A DNA stretch of 64,000 nt from contig CAMQGK010000514.1 of NCBI GenBank assembly GCA_947000775.1, positions 4,676,501-4,740,500 of the forward strand. The letters are read 5' to 3'. The first letter of the stretch is position 1; the number at the start of each line of letters is the position of its first letter. Under the pieces are notes generated by a model, which saw nothing but the letters and a program-made list of their open reading frames with translations, was not told the origin of the DNA and ran no database searches. The stretch comes from Pterois miles (Eukaryota; Chordata; Actinopteri; Perciformes; Scorpaenidae). Made by a program: the position numbers and the translations under genes. Shown one piece after another: positions 50,001 through 62,000 of the stretch.

Positions 50001-53000
50001 TTTTTTTTTTTGTAAGATTTTCCAATATTTCACAAAATGACTTTTGCTCACCACAGAATCATTCCTTATGCTATAATACGACCGTTTTCATGGTTTTTTT
50101 CAACTTCAAAAAAATTTGACATTTTCATCAAAAAATTTCGACAAACTATACTATGGCGTTTTTTTAATTTTCCAAAATTTCAGGAAATGACTTTTGCTCA
50201 CCATAGAATCATTCTACATGCTATAAAACGACCATTTTCATGGTTTTTGTCAACTTCAAAAAAATTTGACGTTTTCATCAAAAAATTTCGACATACTATA
50301 CTATGGCGTTTTTTTTTTTTTGTAAGATATTTCAATATTTCACAAAATGACTTTTGCTCACCACAGAATAATTCCTTATGCTATAATATGTCCGTTTTCA
50401 TGTTTTTTTTGTCAACTTCAAAAAAATTTGACGTTTTCATCGAAAAATTTCGACATACTATACTATGGCGTTTTTTTTTTTGTAAAATTTTCCAACATTT
50501 CATGAAATGACCTTTGCTCACCATAGAAACATTCTACATGCTATAATACGACCGTTTTCATGGTTTTTGTCAACTTCAAAAACATTTGATGTTTTCATCG
50601 AAAAATTTCGACATACTATACTCTGGCGTTTTTTTGTAAAATTTTCCAAAAATTCACAAAATGACTTTTGCTCACCACAGAATCATTCCTTATGCTATAA
50701 TACGACCGTTTTCATGGTTTTTTTCAACTTCAAAAAAATTTGACATTTTCATCAAAAAATTTCGACAAACTATACTATGGCGTTTTTTTTTTGTAAGATT
50801 TTCCAATATTTCACAAAATGACTTTTGCTCACCATAGAAAAATTCCTTATGCTATAATACGACCGTTTTCATGGTTTTTGTCAACTTCAAAAAAATTTGA
50901 CGTTTTCATCGAAAAATTTCGACATACTATACTATGGCGTTTTTTTTGTTTTTTTTTAATTTTCCAAAATTTCAGGAAATGACTTTTGCTCATCATAGAA
51001 TCATTCTACATGCTATAAAACGACCATTTTCATGGTTTTTTTCAATTTCAAAAAAATTTGACGTTTTCATCGAAAAATTTCGACATACTATACTATGGCG
51101 TTTTTTTTTTTTTTTAAATTTTCCAACATTTCACGACATGACTTTTGCTCACCATAGAATCATTCTACATGCTATAAAACGACCATTTTCATGGTTTTAT
51201 TCAACTTCAAAAAAATTTGACGTTTTCATCGAAAAATTTCGACATACTATACTATGGCGTTTTTTTTTTTTGGTAAGATTTTCCAATATTTCACGAAATG
51301 ACTTTTGCTCACCATAGAAACATTCTACATGCTATAATACGACCGTTTTCATGTTTTTTTTTCAACTTCAAAAAATTTTGACGCGAAAAATTCCGACATA
51401 CTATACTATGGCGTTTTTTTTGTAAAATTTTCCAACATTTCACGAAATGACTTTTGCTCACCATAGAATCATTCTTCATGCTATAATACGACCGTTTTCA
51501 TGGTTTTTTTCAACTTCAAAAATATTTGACGTTTTCATCGAAAAATTTCGACATACTATATTATGGCGTTTTTTTTGTAAAATTTTCCAAAAATTCACAA
51601 AATGACTTTTGCTCACCACAGAATCATTCCTTATGCTATAATACGACCGTTTTCATGGTTTTTTCCAACTTCAAAAAAATTTGACATTTTCATCAAAAAA
51701 TTTCGACAAACTATACTATGGCGTTTTTTGTTTTTTTTTAATTTTCCAAAATTTCAGGAAATGACTTTTGCTCATCATAGAATCATTCTACATGCTATAA
51801 AACGACCATTTTCATGGTTTTTTTCAATTTCAAAAAAATTTGACGTTTTCATCGAAAAATTTCGACATACTATACTATGGCGTTTTTTTTTTTTTTTAAA
51901 ATTTTCCAACATTTCACGACATGACTTATGCTCACCATAGAATCATTCTACATGCTATAAAACGACCATTTTCATGGTTTTATTCAACTTCAAAAATATT
52001 TGACGTTTTCATCGAAAAATTTCGACATACTATACTATGGCGTTTTTTTTTTAAAATTTTCCAACATTTCACGAAATGACTTTTGCTCACCATAGAATCA
52101 TTCTACATGCTATAAAACGACCATTTTCATGGTTTTTGTCAACTTCAAAAAAATTTGACGTTTTCATCGAAAAATTTCGACATACTATACTATGGCGTTT
52201 TTTTTTTTTTTTTAAATTTTCCAACATTTCACGAAATGACTTTTGCTCACCATAGAATCATTCTACATGCTATAAAACGACCATTTTCATGGTTTTATTC
52301 AACTTCAAAAAAATTTGACGTTTTCATCGAAAAATTTCGACATACTATACTATGGCGTTTTTTTTTTTTGGTAAGGTTTTCCAATATTTCACGAAATGAC
52401 TTTTGCTCACCATAGAATCATTGTTCATGCTATAATACGACCGTTTTCATGGTTTTTTTCAACTTCAAAAAAATATTTGACGTTTTCATCGAAAAATTTC
52501 GACATACTATACTATGGCGTTTTTTTGTAAAATTTTCCAACATTTCACGAAATGACTTTTGCTCACCATAGAAACATTCTACATGCTATAATACGACCGT
52601 TTTCATGGTTTTTGTCAAGTTCAAAAAAATTTGACGTTTTCATCGAAAAATTTCGACATACTATACGATGGCGTTTTTTTGTAAAATGTTCCAACATTTC
52701 ACGAAATGACTTTTGCTCACCATAGAAACATTCTACATGCTATAATACGACCGTTTTCATGGTTTTTGTCAACTTCAAAAAAATTTGACGATTTCATCGA
52801 AAAATTTCGACATACTATACTATGGCGTTTTTTTTTTTTTTTTTTTTAATTTTCCAACATTTCACGAAATGACTTTTGCTCACCATAGAATCATTCTACA
52901 TGCTATAAAACGACCATTTTCATGGTTTTATTCAACTTCAAAAAAATTTGACGTTTTCATCGAAAAATTTCGACATACTTTATACTATGGCTTTTTTTTT

Positions 53001-56000
53001 TTTTTTTTTTTAATTTTCCAACATTTCAGGAAATGACTGTTGCTCACCATAGAATCATTCTACATGCTATAAAACGACCATTTTCATGGTTTTATTCAAC
53101 TTCAAAAATATTTGACGTTTTCATCGAAAAATTTCGACATACTATACCATGGCGTTTTTTTTTTTTGTAAATTTTTCCAACATTTTACGAAATGACTTTT
53201 GCTCACCATAGAAACATTCTACATGCTATAATACGACCGTTTTCATGGTTTTTTTCAACTTCAAAAAATATTTGACGTTTTCATCGAAAAATTTCGACAT
53301 ACTATACTATGGCGTTTTTTTGTAAAATTTTCCAACATTTCACGAAATGACTTTTGCTCACCATAGAAACATTCTACATGCTATAATACGACCGTTTTCA
53401 TGGTTTTTGTCAAGTTCAAAAAAATTTGACGTTTTCATCGAAAAATTTCGACATACTATACGATGGCGTTTTTTTGTAAAATGTTCCAACATTTCACGAA
53501 ATGACTTTTGCTCACCATAGAAACATTCTACATGCTATAATACGACCGTTTTCATGGTTTTTGTCAACTTCAAAAAAATTTGACGATTTCATCGAAAAAT
53601 TTCGACATAATATACTATGGCGTTTTTTTTTTTTTTTTTTTTAATCCTCCAACATTTCACGACATGACTTTTGCTCACCATAGAATCATTCTACATGCTA
53701 TAAAACGACCATTTTCATGGTTTTATTCAACTTCAAAAAAATTTGACGTTTTCATCGAAAAATTTCGACATACTATATTATGGCGTTTTTTTTTTTTTTT
53801 AATTTTCCAACATCTCAGGAAATGACTGTTGCTCACCATAGAATCATTCTACATGCTATAAAACGACCATTTTCATGGTTTTATTCAACTTCAAAAAAAA
53901 TTGAAGTTTTCATCAAAAAATTTCGACATACTATACTATGGCGTTTTTTTTTTTGTAAGATTTTCCAATATTTCACAAAATGACTTTTGCTCACCACAGA
54001 ATAATTCCTTATGCTATAATACGACCATTTTCATGGTTTTTGTCAACTTCAAAAAAATTTGACGTTTTCATCGAAAAATTTCGACATACTATATTATGGC
54101 GTTTTTTTGTAAAATTTTCCAACATTTTACGAAATGACTTTTGCTCACCATAGAAACATTCTACATGCTATAATACGACCGTTTTTCATGGTTTTTTTCA
54201 ACTTCAAAAAATTTTGACGTTTTCATCGAAAAATTTCGACATACTATACTATGGCGTTTTTTTTTTTTTTTTTTAATTTTCCAACATTTCACGACATGAC
54301 TTTTGCTCACCATAGATTCATTCTACATGCTATAAAACGACCGTTTTCATGTTTTTTTTCAACTTCAACAAAATGTGACGTTTTCATCAAAAAATTTCGA
54401 CATACTATACTATGGCGTTTTTTTGTAAAATTTTCCAACATTTCACGAAATGACTTTTGCTCACCATAGAAACATTCTACATGCTATAATACGACCGTTT
54501 TCATGGTTTTTGTCAACTTCAAAAAAAATTTGACGTTTTCATCAAAAAATTTCGACATACTATACTATGGCGTTTTTTTTTTTTTTTTTTTTTTAATTTT
54601 CCAACATTTCACAAAATGACTTTTGCTCACCATAGAATCATTCTACATGCTATAAAACGACCATTTTCATGGTTTTTGTCAACTTCAAAAAAATTTGACG
54701 TTTTCATCAAAAAATTTCGACATACTATACTATGGCGTTTTTTTTTTTGTAAGATTTATCAATATTTCACAAAATAACTTTTGCTCACCACAGAATAATT
54801 CCTTATGCTATAATATGTCCGTTTTCATGTTTTTTTTTCAACTTCAAAAAAATTTGACGTTTTCATCAAAAAGTTTCGACATACTATACTATGGCGTTTT
54901 TTTTTTTTTTTTGTAAAATTTTCCAACATTTCACGAAATGACTTTTGCTCACCATAGAAACATTCTACATGCTATAATACGACCGTTTTCATGGTTTTTG
55001 TCAACTTCAAAAACATTTGATGTTTTCATCGAAAAATTTCGACATACTATACTCTGGCGTTTTTTTGTAAAATTTTCCAAAAATTCACAAAATGACTTTT
55101 GCTCACCACAGAATCATTCCTTATGCTATAATACGACCGTTTTCATGGTTTTTTCCAACTTCAAAAAAATTTGACGTTTTCATCAAAAAATTTCGACAAA
55201 CTATACTATGGCGTTTTTTTTTTTTTTGTAAGATTTTCCAATATTTCACAAAATGACTTTTGCTCACCATAGAATCATTCCTTATGCTATAATACGACCG
55301 TTTTCATGTTTTTTTTTCAACTTCAAAAAAATTTGACGTTTTCATCGAAAAATTTCGACATACTATACTATGGCGTTTTTTGTTTTTTTTTAATTTTCCA
55401 AAATTTCAGGAAATGACTTTTGCTCATCATAGAATCATTCTACATGCTATAAAACGACCATTTTCATGGTTTTTTTCAATTTCAAAAAAATTTGACGTTT
55501 TCATCGAAAAATTTCGACATACTATACTATGGCGTTTTTTTTTTTTTTTTTTTAAATTTTCCAACATTTCACGACATGACTTATGCTCACAATAGAATCA
55601 TTCTACATGCTATAAAACGACCATTTTCATGGTTTTATTCAACTTCAAAAAATATTTGACGTTTTCATCGAAAAATTTCGACATACTATACTATGGCGTT
55701 TTTTTGTAAAATTTTCCAACATTTCACGAAATGACTTTTGCTCACCATAGAAACATTCTACATGCTATAATACGACCATTTTCATGGTTTTTGTCAACTT
55801 CAAAAAAATTTGACGTTTTCATCGAAAAATTTCCGACATACTATACTATGGCGTTTTTTTGTAAAATGTTCCAACATTTCACGAAATGACTTTTGCTCAC
55901 CATAGAAACATTCTACATGCTATAATACGACCGTTTTCATGGTTTTTGTCAACTTCAAAAAAATTTGACGATTTCATCGAAAAATTTCGACATACTATAC

Positions 56001-59000
56001 TATGGCGTTTTTTTTTTTTTTTTTTTTAATTTTCCAACATTTCACGACATGACTTTTGCTCATCATAGAATCATTCTACATGCTATAAAACGACAATTTT
56101 CATGGTTTTTTTCAATTTCAAAAAAATTTGACGTTTTCATCGAAAAATTTCGACATACTATACTATGGCGTTTTCTTTTTTTTTTAAATTTTCCAACATT
56201 TCACGACATGACTTATGCTCACCATAGAATCATTCTACATGCTATAAAACGACCATTTTCATGGTTTTATTCAACTTCAAAAAAATTTGACGTTTTCATC
56301 GAAAAATTTCGACATACTATACTATGGCGTTTTTTTTTTTTTGGTAAGGTTTTCCAATATTTCACGAAATGACTTTTGCTCACCATAGAAACATTCTACA
56401 TGCTATAATACGACCGTTTTCATGTTTTTTTTCAACTTCAAAAAATTTTGACGTTTTCATCGAAAAATTCCGACATACTATACTATGGCGTTTTTTTGTA
56501 AAATTTTCCAACATTTCACGAAATGACTTTTGCTCACCATAGAATCATTCTTCATGCTATAATACGACCTTTTTCATGGTTTTTTTCAACTTCAAAAATA
56601 TTTGACGTTTTCATCGAAAAATTTCGACATACTATACTATGGCGTTTTTTTGTAAAATTTTCCAACATTTCACGAAATGACTTTTGCTCACCATAGAAAC
56701 ATTCTACATGCTATAATACGACCGTTTTTCATGGTTTTTTTCAACTTCAAAAAAATTTGACGTTTTCATCGAAAAATTTCGACATACTATACTATGGCGT
56801 TTTTTGTAAAATTTTCCAACATTTCACGAAATGACTTTTGCTCACCATAGAAACATTCTACATGCTATAATACGACCGTTTTCATGGTTTTTGTCAACTT
56901 CAAAAAAATTTGACGTTTTCATCAAAAAATTTCGACATACTATACTATGGCGTTTTTTTTTTTTTTTTTTAATTTTCCAACATTTCACAAAATGACTTTT
57001 GCTCACCATAGAATCATTCTACATGCTATAAAACGACCATTTTCATGGTTTTTGTCAACTTCAAAAAATTTTGACGTTTACATCGAAAAATTCCGACATA
57101 CTATACTATGGCGTTTTTTTTTGGGGGCGGCAGTAGCTCAGTCTGTAGGGAGTTGGCTTGGGAACCGGAGGGTCACCGGTTCAAGTCCCGACATGGACCA
57201 AAAACTGAGTGTGAACTGGTAGCTGGAGAGGTGCCAGTTTACCTCTTGGGCACTGCCGAGGTGCCCCTGAGCAAGGCACCAAACCCCCAACTGCTCGGGG
57301 CGCTTGTCAGGAGCAGCCCCCTCACTCTGACATCTCTCCATTGTTGCATGTATGTGTGTTTCAGGTCTGCATGTACCATGTACGAGTTTAACAGAGTGTA
57401 AATTGAATTTCCCCATTGTGGGACTAATAAAGGTAGATCTTCTTCTTCTTCTTCTTCTTCTTCTTTTTTGTAAAATTTTCCAACATTTCACGAAATGACT
57501 TTTGCTCACCATAGAAACATTCTACATGCTATAATACGACCGTTTTTCATGGTTTTTTTCAACTTCAAAAAAATTTGACGTTTTCATCGAAAAATTTCGA
57601 CATACTATACTATGGCGTTTTTTTTTTTTAATTTTCCAACATTTCACGACATGACTTTTGCTCACCATAGATTCATTCTACATGCTATAAAACGACCATT
57701 TTCATGTTTTTTTTCAACTTCAACAAAATGTGACGTTTTCATCAAAAAATTTCAACATACTATACTATGGCGTTTTTTGTAAAATTTTCCAACATTTCAC
57801 GAAATGACTTTTGCTCACCATAGAAACATTCTACATGCTATAATACGACCGTTTTCATGGTTTTTGTCAACTTCAAAAAAATTTGACGTTTTCATCAAAA
57901 AATTTCGACATACTATACTATGGCGTTTTTTTTTTTTTTTTTAATTTTCCAACATTTCACAAAATGACTTTTGCTCACCATAGAATCATTCTACATGCTA
58001 TAAAACGACCATTTTCATGGTTTTTGTCAACTTCAAAAAAAATTTGACGTTTTCATCAAAAACTTTCGACATACTATACTATGGCGTTTTTTTTTGTAAA
58101 ATTTTCCAAAAATTCACAAAATGACTTTTGCTCACCACAGAATCATTCCTTATGCTATAATACGACCGTTTTCATGGTTTTTTTCAACTTCAAAAAAATT
58201 TGACGTTTTCATCAAAAAATTTCGACAAACTATACTATGGCGTTTTTTTTTTTTGTAAGATTTTCCAATATTTCACAAAATGACTTTTGCTCACCATAGA
58301 ATAATTCCTTATGCTATAATACGACCGTTTTCATGGTTTTTTTCAACTTCAAAAAAATTTGACGTTTTCATCGAAAAATTTCGACATACTATACTATGGC
58401 GTTTTTTGTTTTTTTTTAATTTTCCAAAATTTCAGGAAATGACTTTTGCTCATCATAGAATCATTCTACATGCTATAAAACGACCATTTTCATGGTTTTT
58501 TTCAATTTCAAAAAAATTTGACGTTTTCATCGAAAAATTTCGACATACTATACTATGGCGTTTTTTTTTTTGTAAAATTTTCCAACATTTCACGAAATGA
58601 CTTTTGCTCACCATAGAAACATTCTACATGCTATAATACGACCGTTTTCATGGTTTTTGTCAAGTTCAAAAAAATTTGACGTTTTCATCGAAAAATTTCG
58701 ACATACTATACTATGGCGTTTTTTTGTAAAATGTTCCAACATTTCACGAAATGACTTTTGCTCACCATAGAAACATTCTACATGCTATAATACGACCGTT
58801 TTCATGGTTTTTGTCAACTTCAAAAAAATTTGACGTTTTCATCGAAAAATTTCGACATACTATACTATGGCGTTTTTTTTTTTTTTTTTAATTTTCCAAC
58901 ATTTCACGAAATGACTTTTGCTCACCATAGAATCATTCTACATGCTATAAAACGACCATTTTCATGTTTTTTGTCATCTTCAAAAACATTTGACGTTTTC

Positions 59001-62000
59001 ATCGAAAAATTTTGACATACTATACTATGGCGTTTTTTTTGTAAAATTTTCCAACATTTTACGAAATGACTTTTGCTCACCATAGAATCATTCTACATGC
59101 TATAAAATGACCATTTTCATGGTTTTTTTTCAACTTCAAAAAAATTTGACGTTTTCATCGAAAAATTTCGACATACTATACTATGGCGTTTTTTTGTAAA
59201 ATTTTCCAACATTTCACGAAATGACTTTTGCTCACCATAGAAACATTCTACATGCTATAATACGACCGTTTTCATGGTTTTTGTCAACTTCAAAAAAATT
59301 TGACGTTTTCATCGAAAAATTTCGACATACTATACTATGGCGTTTTTTTTTTTTTTTTAATTTTCCAACAATTCACGAATTGACTTTTGCTCACCATAGA
59401 ATCATTCTACATGCTATAAAACGACCATTTTCATGGTTTTTGTCAACTTCAAAAAAATTTGACGTTTTCATCGAAAAATTTCGACATACTATACTATGGC
59501 GTTTTTTTTTTTTTTTTTTAATTTTCCAAAATTTCAGGAAATGACTTTTGCTCACCATAGAATCATTCTACATGCTATAAAACGACCATTTTCATGGTTT
59601 TTGTCAACTTCAAAAAAATTTGACGTTTTCATCAAAAAATTTCGACATACTATACTATGGCGTTTTTTTTTTTTTGTAAGATATATCAATATTTCACAAA
59701 ATAACTTTTGCTCACCACAGAATCATTCCTTATGCTATAATATGTCCGTTTTCATGTTTTTTTTTCAACTTCAAAAAAATTTGACATTTTCATCAAAAAG
59801 TTTCGACATACTATACTATGGCGTTTTTTTGTAAAATTTTCCAACATTTCATGAAATGACTTTTGCTCACCATAGAAACATTCTACATGCTATAATACGA
59901 CCGTTTTCATGGTTTTTGTCAACTTCAAAAACATTTGACGTTTTCATCGAAAAATTTCGACATACTATACTCTGGCGTTTTTTTTTTTGTAAGATTTTCC
60001 AATATTTCACAAAATGACTTTTGCTCACCATAGAATAATTCCTTATGCTATAATACGACCGTTTTCATGTTTTTTTTCAACTTCAAAAAAATTTGACGTT
60101 TTCATCGAAAAATTTCGACATACTATACTATGGCGTTTTTTGTTTTTTTTTTTAATTTTCCAAAATTTCAGGAAATGACTTTTGCTCATCATAGAATCAT
60201 TCTACATGCTATAAAACGACCATTTTCATGGTTTTTTTCAATTTCAAAAAAATTTGACGTTTTCATCGAAAAATTTCGACATACTATACTATGGCGTTTT
60301 TTTTTTTTTTTTTTTTAATTTTCCAACATTTCACGACATGACTTATGCTCACCATAGAATCATTCTACATGCTATAAAACGACCATTTTCATGGTTTTAT
60401 TCAACTTCAAAAAAATTTGACGTTTTCATCGAAAAATTTCGACATACTATACTATGGCGTTTTTTTTTTTTGTAAGGTTTTCCAATATTTCACGAAATGA
60501 TTTTTGCTCACCATAGAATCATTCTACATGCTATAATACGACCGTTTTCATGTTTTTTTTCAACTTCAAAAATATTTGACGTTTTCATCGAAAAATTTCG
60601 ACATACTATACTATGGCGTTTTTTTGTAAAATTTTCCAACATTTCACGAAATGACTTTTGCTCACCATAGAAACATTCTACATGCTATAATACGACCGTT
60701 TTCATGGTTTTTGTCAACTTCAAAAAAATTTGACGTTTTCATCGAAAAATTTCGACATACTATACTATGGCGTTTTTTTTTTTTTTTTTTAATTTTCCAA
60801 TATTTCACAAAATGACTTTTGCTCACCACAGAATAATTCCTTATGCTATAATACGACCATTTTCATGGTTTTTGTCAACTTCAAAAAAATTTGACGTTTT
60901 CATCGAAAAATTTCGACATACTATACTATGGCGTTTTTTTTTTTTTTTTTTTTTTAATTTTCCAACAATTCACGAATTGACTTTTGCTCACCATAGAATC
61001 ATTCTACATGCTATAAAACGACCATTTTCATGGTTTTTGTCAACTTCAAAAAAATTTGACGTTTTCATCGAAAAATTTCTACATACTATATTATGGCGTT
61101 TTTTTTTTTTGTAAAATTTTCCAACATTTTACGAAATGACTTTTGCTCACCATAGAAACATTCTACATGCTATAATACGACCGTTTTCATGGTTTTTTTC
61201 AACTTCAAAAATATTTGACGTTTTCATCGAAAAATTTCGACATACTATACTATGGCGTTTTTTTGTAAAATTTTCCAACATTTCACGAAATGACTTTTGC
61301 TCACCATAGAAACATTCTACATGCTATAAAACGACCATTTTCATGGTTTTATTCAACTTCAAAAAAATTTGACGTTTTCATCGAAAAATTTCGACATACT
61401 ATACTATGGTTTTTTTTTTTTTTTTTTTTTAATTTTCCAACATTTCACGACATGACTTTTGCTCACCATAGATTCATTCTACATGCTATAAAACGACCAT
61501 TTTCATGTTTTTTTTCAACTTCAAAAAAATGTGACGTTTTCATCAAAAAATTTCGACATACTATACTATGGCGTTTTTTTTTTTTGTAAAATTTTCCAAC
61601 ATTTCACGAAATGACTTTTGCTCACCATAGAAACATTCTACATGCTATAATACGACCGTTTTCATGGTTTTTGTCAACTTCAAAAAAATTTGACGTTTTC
61701 ATCAAAAAATTTCGACATACTATACTATGGCGTTTTTTTTTTTTTTTGTAAAATTTTCCAACATTTCACAAAATGACTTTTGCTCACCATAGAATCATTC
61801 TACATGCTATAATACGACCGTTTTCATGGTTTTATTCAACTTCAAAAAAATTTGACGTTTTCATCGAAAAATTTCGACATACTATACTATGGCGTTTTTT
61901 TTTTTTTTGTAAGATATTTCAATATTTCACAAAATAACTTTTGCTCACCACAGAATAATTCCTTATGCTATAATATGTCCGTTTTCATGTTTTTTTTTCA

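Noticed and set aside
57123..57195. Possible functional tRNA gene
   Set aside because: A and B boxes are present, but the sequence continues into a SINE body with a LINE-like tail and (CTT)n, so it is a retroposon.
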